Shown piece by piece: positions 52,144 through 59,853 of a stretch of DNA of 64,000 nucleotides. The notes under the pieces were generated by a model that ran no database searches, was not told the DNA's origin, and saw only the letters and a program-made list of their open reading frames with translations. Within the stretch, counting starts at the first letter, position 1, and each line of letters starts with the position of its first letter. Both the position numbers and the translations under genes were made by a program. The stretch is from Candidatus Woesearchaeota archaeon (lineage in GTDB: Archaea; Nanobdellota; Nanobdellia; Woesearchaeales; GW2011-AR9): assembly GCA_016188115.1 (NCBI GenBank), contig JACPIK010000002.1:1128077-1192076 (forward strand). Reading direction: 5' to 3'.

Positions 52144-52998
52144 CTAAAACGTCATTTTTTCCAATCGTGCTACCCGTTGCTGAGTAGAGGGGTGCGTACT
52201 AAGCAACGTCAACAAACTGCGTGCAGTAAACGGCTCATGGATAAACATATGTGCTGTTGCGCTCGTTGCGCCATTGTGTCCTAAAGGGTGCTGATGGGCA
52301 CTTTTCTCAATTTTCTGCAATGCTGCTGCCAAGGGTTTTCCACTTCCAAGAACTCGAGCTCCAGTCGCATCAGCCAGATACTCTCTACTGCGTGAAATTG
52401 CCAGTTGAATAATCATTGCAATGATCGGCGTGACAATAGCTAATAGTAATATGCTAATAACATTTCCCCCATTATCGTCATCGCGTCCCATACCAAAGAT
52501 TGCTCCCCACTGTGCTATAGATGCCAGATACGAGAGTGCTCCTGCAATCGTCGCAGCAACCGTTGAAATCAAAATATCTCTATTCTTAATATGTCCCATC
52601 TCATGTGCCAGTACTCCTTTAAGCTCCTCTGTATTTAATATATTGATGATTCCAGTTGTAGCAGCAACAACTCCATTTTGAGGGTTACGTCCTGTTGCAA
52701 ATGCGTTAGCCTGGGGAGTATCAATCACATAAATTTTAGGCATAGGTAAATCCATTTTGCGAGCAAGCTCATGAATCATCTCATAAAGATGAGCATACTG
52801 CTTCTTATCCGCTTCCTTAGCTTTATACATCCATAATACAATTTTTGCAGAAAACCAATAGGAAACAAAATTCATCAATAGTGCAAGAACCAAAGCAATA
52901 GTCATTCCTGTAACTCCGCCTAGTAATCTACCAACAAGAAGTAATAACCCTGTTAATAGACCTAATAATAATACTGTTTTTAGTTGATTGACCACCAT
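52144..52998 (-). CDS. htpX: HtpX-type membrane metalloprotease
   Basis: M48B membrane protease, 284 residues. VLAHEMGHIKNRDILIST near residue 137-155 gives the zinc motif H-E-x-x-H and the downstream AISRSREYLADATGARV gives the third ligand Glu. There are four hydrophobic segments, two before and two after the active site. In bacteria HtpX degrades misfolded membrane proteins. The archaeal member fits the family length and order. The next plus-strand gene has its own promoter. Confidence 0.95.
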   Translation of the reverse strand: MVVNQLKTVLLLGLLTGLLLLVGRLLGGVTGMTIALVLALLMNFVSYWFSAKIVLWMYKAKEADKKQYAHLYEMIHELARKMDLPMPKIYVIDTPQANAFATGRNPQNGVVAATTGIINILNTEELKGVLAHEMGHIKNRDILISTVAATIAGALSYLASIAQWGAIFGMGRDDDNGGNVISILLLAIVTPIIAMIIQLAISRSREYLADATGARVLGSGKPLAAALQKIEKSAHQHPLGHNGATSATAHMFIHEPFTARSLLTLLSTHPSTQQRVARLEKMTF

Positions 52999-53128
52999 AT
53001 TATTCCCCTATTTTCCACGTTTAAAAAGCTTATGCAGACAAAAAGAGACAAAAGTGCTTCTAGGAGGGATCTAGAAAAGTATATAATCTCCTCTTGCTTC
53101 CCTAACCTATCTTAAAAGAGGTGTTGAA

Positions 53129-53743
53129 ATGAAACAAGAAAAGAAACAGTCTCATTCTGTTCATGCGTTCTTCATAATTATAGGTATTGTAATCATTGCT
53201 ACATTTTTTATTTCCCTTGGTACATACCTTAAAGTGTCTAATTTAGAGCAAGATCAACGTGATCAAGAAGTAAATGCACTCACTGGACAAGCTCAAAAAG
53301 CATTAGTTCGCGAAACCGTAAGTCTTGATATCACGCAAACAGTAGGTTCTGATTGTCAATTAGAAAAAACAGGACCAACTTCATTTATTCTGACTCATGA
53401 TTGCGCATATGCTTTTCATGCACAGATTACTGGTAAATCGGGAGATCTTCAGCGTGTTGGAATTTATCAAACAGAAATATCACCTCCCAGTTGGAATTAT
53501 GCTCGTCTTGCGCAGTACAGTAAAACACAAGGGTGGGATCCAAAAATTCTACTCAAAATTCCTTATACCAAAAAAATAGATTGGGATGTAGAACTTCGCG
53601 TAGCTCATATGCCTGGAGAATACATCTATCGAATTTCTACGATCAATGCCAATTGCAAGCAAACGTGGTCTCATATTCCTCGTAAACAATGCCAAGGTTT
53701 CCTTGAAGGCGCATATCAAGATTATGCTATAACTGTTCAATAA
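53129..53743 (+). CDS. type II membrane protein, paralogue 1
   Basis: 204 residues. A single transmembrane segment lies near residues 13-35, with the rest outside. It shares with the next gene (53914) an N-terminal LTGQA motif after the anchor, followed by R-E-T-[VI]-S, four aligned cysteines and the ending GFLEGA-[YF]-x-D-Y-x-x-x-V. The outer domain is beta-rich and probably disulfide-bonded. No family is recognised. GAGGTG precedes the ATG, as for other exported proteins here. A likely secreted or surface role is inferred. Confidence 0.8.
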   Translation: MKQEKKQSHSVHAFFIIIGIVIIATFFISLGTYLKVSNLEQDQRDQEVNALTGQAQKALVRETVSLDITQTVGSDCQLEKTGPTSFILTHDCAYAFHAQITGKSGDLQRVGIYQTEISPPSWNYARLAQYSKTQGWDPKILLKIPYTKKIDWDVELRVAHMPGEYIYRISTINANCKQTWSHIPRKQCQGFLEGAYQDYAITVQ

Positions 53744-53913
53744 TTTTGTATTTTATTCTTTATTTTATTCTTCTACTTTTTTTGCTTTTTTATATCCTCA
53801 CTATTTTCTTACAATCTACTGTTTTTGTTATTATCAAAACTATTTCTTTGAGAATCTATTTTAGAAAAGAATATTAATACCTCTTCGCATACTTAGTCAA
53901 AAGAGGTGTAATT

Positions 53914-54582
53914 ATGAAAGATTCAAAAGTGAATTCAAAAAGTCCCAATTACCGGGGAGGGCTTATGATTCTTATCATTGTGATTCTTATCGCAATTCTT
54001 GTAAGCTCCGTTATGATGTATAATCAACTAAAAACTATTTCTGTAGCACCGTGCGCCCAGAATAGAGAGATAATGATGGCTCAAAATAGTATCGCACTGG
54101 CAGAGCAACAAGGAGAGTTAACTGGTCAAGCAATTGGTCTAACTCCTCGTGAAACGATCAGTTTTAGCTTAGCATCACCAGATATTACTAATTGTAAATT
54201 CGAACAAGTTGATGAAACCACCTACCGTGTTTCTAATGGATGTAAATATATTGCAACAGTAGGAGTTAACGGTCCTAATGGTCACAAAGAACATATTGCC
54301 GTATATCTCCAATCAGCATTACCTAATGCAGCTTGGCAATTAGCAACAAGGGCAGAACGAGCTCGAACATATATGTGGGAAGCAAAAACCAGCAATTATC
54401 TTGATAACGGAAAGACTGTATGGCAAGTGCCTCTCGAGTTTAAAATAACTCCAGGAATCTACACCTATCGTGCATCAACTGTGAACAGTCGTTGTCATAC
54501 TCAATGGAAACCATCTCCCACTCGAGCTTGTGAAGGTTTCCTTGAAGGCGCATTCGTTGATTATACTCTTATTGTAGAATAA
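53914..54582 (+). CDS. type II membrane protein, paralogue 2
   Basis: 222 residues. One transmembrane segment (GLMILIIVILIAILVSSVMM, near residues 14-33) follows a basic start. The external part has LTGQA near residue 69, RETISFSL, several cysteines and the ending GFLEGAFVDYTLIVE. It is clearly related to the gene at 53129, but the pair is separated by a 170-base spacer with its own GAGGTG leader, so each has its own promoter. A tandem duplication of a surface protein is inferred. Confidence 0.8.
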   Translation: MKDSKVNSKSPNYRGGLMILIIVILIAILVSSVMMYNQLKTISVAPCAQNREIMMAQNSIALAEQQGELTGQAIGLTPRETISFSLASPDITNCKFEQVDETTYRVSNGCKYIATVGVNGPNGHKEHIAVYLQSALPNAAWQLATRAERARTYMWEAKTSNYLDNGKTVWQVPLEFKITPGIYTYRASTVNSRCHTQWKPSPTRACEGFLEGAFVDYTLIVE

Positions 54583-54608
54583 TTGTAAAATCGCTTTCTA
54601 TTTTTTTC

Positions 54609-55277
54609 TTACTTTTTCTTTTTTGTATCGCTCCACTTTCTAATTGCATCTAACACACTTACCGCGCGTACTACATCATCCTGTGCAACGATGAGAATGT
54701 ATTCTGATCCACACAGCACCCCATCGCGAATGGCAATGTCATGTAAACCTAATTCACTGGTTACCACTGCAAATAACCCTGGTGTATATCGGACATCGGT
54801 ATCATAAAGTAAACTAATTTCTCCTAACTCTCGTTCGATCTCAATAATCTGCGATTTTTGGAAGAGAGCTTGAACTTTTTCAATATGGACGTCATCCACG
54901 ATAACTTTGATATATTGGCTTGACTCGAGAGTACGTACAACATATCCTCGAGAAAAATCAACCAAAGCATAAATTTTTGATAATGCTGCGCGAACTTCTG
55001 TCTCTTTTTTCAAGAGAATTGAACACATCCGTGTACGCGATGACATTTTTGCTTGAGCAGTAAGTTCATACTTCTGTCGTATATCCTCTTTAAAATCAGA
55101 ACTCACCGAATATCGACGCACTGCGCTAATAACTGACTCCAGTCCATATTCTTCATCAAGATTTCTTTGAATATATACTGCCAAAGCTCGCACATTTACA
55201 AATCCTCGAGTAAGCCCTCGGCGTATCGAAACATCATGATTGATAAAATTGGTCACTTTTGACGTAACTGAATCCAT
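54609..55277 (-). CDS. ACT-domain-like protein
   Basis: 222 residues from the ATG at 55277. A TTG at 55286 would be upstream of the predicted transcription start (near 55279, from a minus-strand TATA near 55305). The N-terminal 75 residues are helical. The C-terminal 140 residues show two repeats of the ACT-like beta-alpha-beta pattern (TPGLFAVVTSELGLHDIAIRD and EYILIVAQDDVVRAVSVLDAI). ACT domains bind amino acids or other small ligands and regulate enzymes. The ligand is unknown. Confidence 0.72.
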   Translation of the reverse strand: MDSVTSKVTNFINHDVSIRRGLTRGFVNVRALAVYIQRNLDEEYGLESVISAVRRYSVSSDFKEDIRQKYELTAQAKMSSRTRMCSILLKKETEVRAALSKIYALVDFSRGYVVRTLESSQYIKVIVDDVHIEKVQALFQKSQIIEIERELGEISLLYDTDVRYTPGLFAVVTSELGLHDIAIRDGVLCGSEYILIVAQDDVVRAVSVLDAIRKWSDTKKKK

Positions 55278-55372
55278 ATTTAACAAAAATAGTGCAAACT
55301 ACTTATATTTTATGCTACTGTGCCACAATATATTAAACGACTTCTCTTCATCTTCCTCACAGTTGAGGTGAT

Positions 55373-56941
55373 ATGATGATAGACTGTGCAGAATTAGAAA
55401 GTATAGAAAATATACTAAAACAAGATATGCCAAAACAAGAGAATCTCCAGCTCTACCTTCCTGAAAAGTATCCTGTAATCTTTGGCAACCAATCTTCTCC
55501 TCTTGCATTATGTACTTGCTGGTCAGATCCAAAGATGCTCGTCAAAGCCTACCCACAACTTCTCGAGAAATTTTGTTTGATTGGCAGCCTATACAGTCCA
55601 GAAGGTGTTTCCATTCTCATACGCAATCTTGCACTTAATCCTCAAATTAGAACAGTATTATTATGGGCAAATTCCCCCCTCTCACAAACCGCGATCGGCA
55701 GGACGGGTTCAAACGCATTATTTTCACTCTTTAAAGATGGGGTCGAAAACGACCATATCATCAAAAACACATCAACACATCTTCACACACAACTTGATCT
55801 GGGTACAATTCGTATAATTCTCCATGATGTGGTTCTTGAAAACGTTTCTTCTCGTACTATCCCTGAGATTATTTCTACTTCGTATACAATTAATCCTTCT
55901 TTCGAGCGCCATTCTCAATCATTTCCTCTTGCAGTACGCGAAAGTTCTGCACCACTACCTTCAGAACATCATGGCTGGGTAATTCACAAAAAAAATGTAG
56001 TTGACGCTTGGCTTGCTGCAGTTGAACGCATCATGCGTTATGGTTCAATCGAGCCAACCGAATATGGCTCACAACAAAAAGCATTGCGAACATTGCAGTG
56101 GGTTATTAATGACCCCTCTGATTTTTCTATTCCCAGCGGTCTCAATGTGCTCCGCGAAAAATTAGGCTTAAGCAAAAATTCGCTAGATGAATATTCTTCT
56201 TACTTTCTTGATCCCACCTCGCTACCAGGCATTTCTTATACTTATGGTGGTCGTTTATGTGGTTACAAAGGCGGATCGATCAATCAAATTGAAGCAATCA
56301 TTGGTCGTCTTAAAGAAAACCCTCACAGCCGTCGTGCCGTTGCTATCGTCATTGATCCTGAACTTGACGCATCCAGCACGTCTCCACCCTGTCTAAATCA
56401 TCTCCAAGTTGTTGTTGATAAAAATGATAATAAAGTGCATCTTATTGCTCTCTTTCGTTCTCATGATATTTTCAAAGCAGGATTAATGAACGCATTTGGC
56501 TTATGCGGACTTGTGCGCCATATTGCCACTCAACTTGGCAAACCAGTAGGCAGTCTTACCCTTATCTCTAATATTGCTCATATTTACGAAGAAGATTGGA
56601 ATGACGTCTCCCAATTAGTTGCGTGTCAAGTCGAAGGAGCAATTCAAACTCGCTTTAATGAACATACAGATATCGATCCACGTGGGTTAGTGCGTATTAA
56701 TGTGCACGAAAAAAAACTGCATTTAACATTATCCTCCTACCAAGGCGACGAACTCGTTAATTACGCTGCTACTACCGCACGCGAACTTGTTATGCAACTT
56801 GCCAAGCGCAATTTACTCTCCAGAGCAGACCATTACTGCGATATTACTCTAGAGGCAGTCAAAGCAGAGTTAGCATTAAAGACGGGGGTGGAATATATAC
56901 AAGATCGACCAGTGAGGGTGGGGGAGATTTTTCTAAGTTAA
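55373..56941 (+). CDS. thyA: ThyA-type thymidylate synthase with N-terminal extension domain
   Basis: 522 residues, longer than ThyA (about 260-300). The C-terminal part is the ThyA fold: Cys340 in SPPCLNHLQVVV is the nucleophile, and the RSHDIFKAGLMNAFGL region holds the substrate-binding residues. It makes dTMP from dUMP using methylene-tetrahydrofolate or a methanopterin-type cofactor. The N-terminal 200 residues (YPVIFGNQSSPLALCTCW, VRTVLLWANSPLSQ-type) resemble the MtrA-like/DUF4346 domain found before some thymidylate synthases. GAGGTG lies before the ATG; the ATG at 55376 is an equally good start. Confidence 0.93.
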   Translation: MMIDCAELESIENILKQDMPKQENLQLYLPEKYPVIFGNQSSPLALCTCWSDPKMLVKAYPQLLEKFCLIGSLYSPEGVSILIRNLALNPQIRTVLLWANSPLSQTAIGRTGSNALFSLFKDGVENDHIIKNTSTHLHTQLDLGTIRIILHDVVLENVSSRTIPEIISTSYTINPSFERHSQSFPLAVRESSAPLPSEHHGWVIHKKNVVDAWLAAVERIMRYGSIEPTEYGSQQKALRTLQWVINDPSDFSIPSGLNVLREKLGLSKNSLDEYSSYFLDPTSLPGISYTYGGRLCGYKGGSINQIEAIIGRLKENPHSRRAVAIVIDPELDASSTSPPCLNHLQVVVDKNDNKVHLIALFRSHDIFKAGLMNAFGLCGLVRHIATQLGKPVGSLTLISNIAHIYEEDWNDVSQLVACQVEGAIQTRFNEHTDIDPRGLVRINVHEKKLHLTLSSYQGDELVNYAATTARELVMQLAKRNLLSRADHYCDITLEAVKAELALKTGVEYIQDRPVRVGEIFLS

Positions 56942-57008
56942 AAGTTAAGCCTACAGCAAACTATATAAACCAAAAAACACTTCCTTGTATCTAAAAAGAG
57001 CTGATGAA

Positions 57009-57884
57009 ATGGTATTAGAACATATTTTCCCAGAAGACTGGCTTGAAAGTAAAGGTATTTTTTCATTCATTTTAGGCGTTATCTATTCCATTATTGGGAT
57101 GGTTATCGCATCGTTTCTCTTTCCGGGTGATCCTGCTCTTGTCTCGGTCGCCATAACTTCCATGCTCTTGCTTCCAGAGCTCTACAAAATATTTTCTATT
57201 GAAGAACGTAATGAACGACTTGAACAGAAAGTAAGCATGAAAAGCCTCTGGCGTGATGACATTGCCGTTGTGCGTGTCTATGTCTTTATCTTTTTAGGAA
57301 TTCTTCTTACTTATTCTATTGGAACAATTTTGCTTCCTTCGTATCAAACCAATACATTATTTCGTGAACAATTAGAAATCCGCTTTGGTCAAGGCTTTGC
57401 AGGAAATGCCATTGCGTTTACTGATAGCTTATTCACAAGTATTCTCAGCAACAACTTCATGGTCCTCATGGCTTGTTTTATTATGGCACTCCTTACAGGA
57501 GATGGTGCAATCTTTCTTATATCATGGAACGCTTCGGTATGGGGCTCCATTTTTGGTATCACCGCGAAGAACGCAGCACAATTCTCTGGAGAGAATGCAT
57601 TCTATGTATTTCTTATCGTTATGTTAGTCGTCTTTCCTCACATGATTATTGAAGGTATAGCCTATTTCCTTGCGGCTATTTCTGGCTCAGTTATTTCTAA
57701 AGATGTACTATTAGAGGGCTTTGCTTCAGATCGCTTCTTTGAAGTCTTTGGATTTAATCTCTATCTTTTCATCTTTGCATTGATCTTTTTGATTCTTGGT
57801 GCAGGGATTGAGACCATTGTACTTGATAACATAGGCATCTACAAAGATATCATTCAGGCGAGCATTAATGCTGTTGGCGGGTAA
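57009..57884 (+). CDS. SpoIIM-like membrane protein
   Basis: 291 residues from the ATG at 57009. The TATA box TATATAAA (56962-56969) predicts a start near 56992, which excludes the earlier alternative start at 56985. The N-terminus MVLEHIFPEDWLESK is followed by six or so transmembrane helices. The pattern FFGxxxPHGxxE-type in the family appears here as VFPHMIIEGIAYFLAAISG near residues 215-233, a SpoIIM/DUF95 signature. In sporulating bacteria SpoIIM acts in engulfment, but in archaea its role is unknown. The gene ends just before the hairpin element. Confidence 0.88.
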   Translation: MVLEHIFPEDWLESKGIFSFILGVIYSIIGMVIASFLFPGDPALVSVAITSMLLLPELYKIFSIEERNERLEQKVSMKSLWRDDIAVVRVYVFIFLGILLTYSIGTILLPSYQTNTLFREQLEIRFGQGFAGNAIAFTDSLFTSILSNNFMVLMACFIMALLTGDGAIFLISWNASVWGSIFGITAKNAAQFSGENAFYVFLIVMLVVFPHMIIEGIAYFLAAISGSVISKDVLLEGFASDRFFEVFGFNLYLFIFALIFLILGAGIETIVLDNIGIYKDIIQASINAVGG

Positions 57885-57923
57885 TTTTTTTATTTCCTTT
57901 CTAAAATTCGTAAATAAGCCCCA

Positions 57924-58094
57924 TTCACTCTTTATTTCAAAGTCAAGTGAAATGCTCGGCTGCTTGCTGTGGCTAACTTTGAAATTATAGTCATCCAAGT
58001 TGATTTTCCTGTAGGAAAATCCCCTCGGCTGACTATTAGTAAACCTTAGTTGGTTTACTATAGAAAATGCCTATATCCTTTTCAGGCATTTTCT
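57924..58094. repeat. multi-hairpin intergenic element, copy 2
   Basis: Between the SpoIIM stop and the RecB-type nuclease stop. Perfect inverted repeats: ATTTCAAAGT (57934-57943) / ACTTTGAAAT (57976-57985); ATAGTCA (57987-57993) / TGACTAT (58030-58036), which encloses GATTTTCC (58002-58009) / GGAAAATC (58014-58021); TAGTAAACC (58037-58045) / GGTTTACTA (58052-58060); AGAAAATGCCT (58062-58072) / AGGCATTTTCT (58084-58094), at the convergent gene ends and a likely bidirectional terminator. Bases 58045-58062 are the exact reverse complement of 6537-6554. Confidence 0.8.
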
Positions 58095-58906
58095 TTATCA
58101 TGCGGTCGACACACACCATAAAAATCACATTGCCCGCTCGACCATTTACATAACGGAGTTACCGTTTTTGTATAATCTGATTTTGCTTCCGTAATAGAAG
58201 TATGAGCATGAATACTCTCAATTGTCTGTTGTGCTTTTTTGATCAATTCCTCTTCAACATTCATCAATTTTAATCTGTCACGTAAAAAATAAATTCCTAC
58301 TTTATGGGGAGTTATTCCATGTTTTTCTCGATATAACAACGAATAAATCCCTAATTGTAACTTGATGCTATCCTTAACCTCAGAATTCGCATTAGTTTTG
58401 TAATCAATAATATGGACTTCATCCCCATATTTGTGAATGGCGTCGATAAACCCACGTACTGAATGCTCTTGCGAACTATACTCCTGTTCTCGAATTGGAG
58501 TAAGATAATAAAACGCCTCTTGCAATGTCTTTCCCTTTGCAATCTCTTTCTTAAGCACATCAAGAAATTGGTTTGTCCAGTTCATCAACATTAACATCGT
58601 TTCTTCAAAATAAAACCGTTCTTGATCTTTATTCAAATTTAATTCCGTAAGTCTTGGTTTGTACTGCACCCAATGATGTAACAATAACTTTTGCATCGCT
58701 GTTTTAAACTTAAAATCCATGTCTCCATTAGTAAATGCAGAAACATCTAATTCATAAAAATCTTCCAAACACGAATGCGCAATATTTCCTCGAACCGTGT
58801 GAATACTAGGAAATGTTGGCAGCTTCTCAATGTACTGGTAATAATACTTACGTTTACACTGTTGAAACGTATTAATTGAAGACGGAGACTCAACCCTTTT
58901 AGCCAT
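58082..58906 (-). CDS. PD-(D/E)XK nuclease, RecB/Cas4-like
   Basis: 274 residues. SPSSINTFQQCKRKYYYQYIE near the N-terminus gives the first Cys of a 4Fe-4S cluster; CKWSSGQCDFYGVC near the end gives the other three. Between them GNIAHSCLEDFY (the motif His), HIIDYKTNA (D-x-K, the catalytic core) and QLGIYSLLY (Q motif) complete the RecB-type nuclease. This architecture is shared by Cas4, AddB and archaeal RecB-like proteins. No CRISPR genes are nearby, so a repair role is more likely. Its stop lies inside the terminator-like hairpin. Confidence 0.92.
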   Translation of the reverse strand: MAKRVESPSSINTFQQCKRKYYYQYIEKLPTFPSIHTVRGNIAHSCLEDFYELDVSAFTNGDMDFKFKTAMQKLLLHHWVQYKPRLTELNLNKDQERFYFEETMLMLMNWTNQFLDVLKKEIAKGKTLQEAFYYLTPIREQEYSSQEHSVRGFIDAIHKYGDEVHIIDYKTNANSEVKDSIKLQLGIYSLLYREKHGITPHKVGIYFLRDRLKLMNVEEELIKKAQQTIESIHAHTSITEAKSDYTKTVTPLCKWSSGQCDFYGVCRPHDKENA

Positions 58907-59006
58907 GTACGCACCCTTTTTTAGAAAATTTTGGGGTAACCTATCCTTTATATGTCTTTGGGGGAGATGACCAGTGGGGAATTTTTATTATTATGTTGAA
59001 GTGATG

Positions 59007-59543
59007 TTACAAAACAACCCCGTTCAACACTTCCTGGACTTCTTTCTTAAGATGTATTTTATTGATCTTGCCATGCTTTTCAATAATGACTGCCCCAGTT
59101 CCTTGCAAAGAGCGTAATGCTCTATGTACTTTTAATTTATCCATCCCTTCAATATATGATAATTCTTTTTGTAAAACTGAGCTATTCTTCTGTGCTAGAA
59201 AAATCAATATTTTTCGTTGAGAATTATCCAACAAAGGTAAAAGAGTATGGATACTTTCACCCATCGTCTTTTTCTGGGAATCAATCTCAACATTCAATGT
59301 TGAATACATCCATGCACCTAAAATAATCGCCAAGACACTCAATAAAACCATTATGTACGGATGGTAAGATGAAAAAATGAAAGAAGAATCACCGCCAACA
59401 GAAGAAGGGCTCTCACTAAATAAATCAAGATAAAACAGAAGCAAAAAAGCACCAATTACTCCAATAAAAGCACCAAAACGCCATTTTTCATTCATATTTT
59501 GACTCAAAGAATTTCTGTTTAAATTAGTTTCGCGAACTTCCAT
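59007..59543 (-). CDS. membrane-anchored winged-helix regulator
   Basis: 178 residues from the ATG at 59543, with AGGGTGA upstream. Two transmembrane helices lie near residues 20-41 and 60-78, then a cytoplasmic winged-helix domain: LLDNSQRKILIFLAQKNSSV, QKELSYIEGMDKLKVHRALRSLQGTGAVIIEKHGKINKIHL. This resembles MarR/ArsR-type DNA-binding domains attached to the membrane. It is divergently transcribed from a small membrane protein gene (59598) with a 54-base shared spacer, so the two are probably functionally linked as sensor and regulator. Confidence 0.8.
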   Translation of the reverse strand: MEVRETNLNRNSLSQNMNEKWRFGAFIGVIGAFLLLFYLDLFSESPSSVGGDSSFIFSSYHPYIMVLLSVLAIILGAWMYSTLNVEIDSQKKTMGESIHTLLPLLDNSQRKILIFLAQKNSSVLQKELSYIEGMDKLKVHRALRSLQGTGAVIIEKHGKINKIHLKKEVQEVLNGVVL

Positions 59544-59597
59544 ATATAGTTTCACCCTATGAAATCATGGTAAAATCAATTACTGGAGAGATAAAAA

Positions 59598-59819
59598 ATG
59601 GAAAGAATGTATAAAATAATGATATTTGTCATGATGGCTTTATTAGTTATCATGACTAGTTCGCTGTTATTGCTAAACCACCAAATTGATTCGATAAAAC
59701 ATGCAGTTGGAGGGGAAGAAAGTTCTTGGGAAATGTGGGTTGATGAAAAAGTAGAAGAAAAAGAAAAGCAACCTACACAGAGAGCAGAAATAATCAAAGA
59801 GAAAGAACATACTGATTAG
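59598..59819 (+). CDS. small single-pass membrane protein
   Basis: 73 residues. One transmembrane helix (KIMIFVMMALLVIMTSSLLLL, residues about 6-26, with a basic M-E-R-M-Y-K start) and an acidic/basic soluble tail (MWVDEKVEEKEKQPTQRAEIIKEKE). GGAGAG lies before the ATG. Divergent from the membrane winged-helix gene, so it may be its partner or target. The opposite-strand frame (59576-59797) is less likely. Confidence 0.6.
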   Translation: MERMYKIMIFVMMALLVIMTSSLLLLNHQIDSIKHAVGGEESSWEMWVDEKVEEKEKQPTQRAEIIKEKEHTD

Positions 59820-59853
59820 TCTTTATCTTTTATTTTTTAATTCCTTTTTGAGT

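Noticed and set aside
57726..57998. 90-codon minus-strand frame
   Set aside because: It starts inside the hairpin element and overlaps the end of the SpoIIM gene on the other strand; its N-terminus is made of inverted repeats. Probably a spurious prediction.
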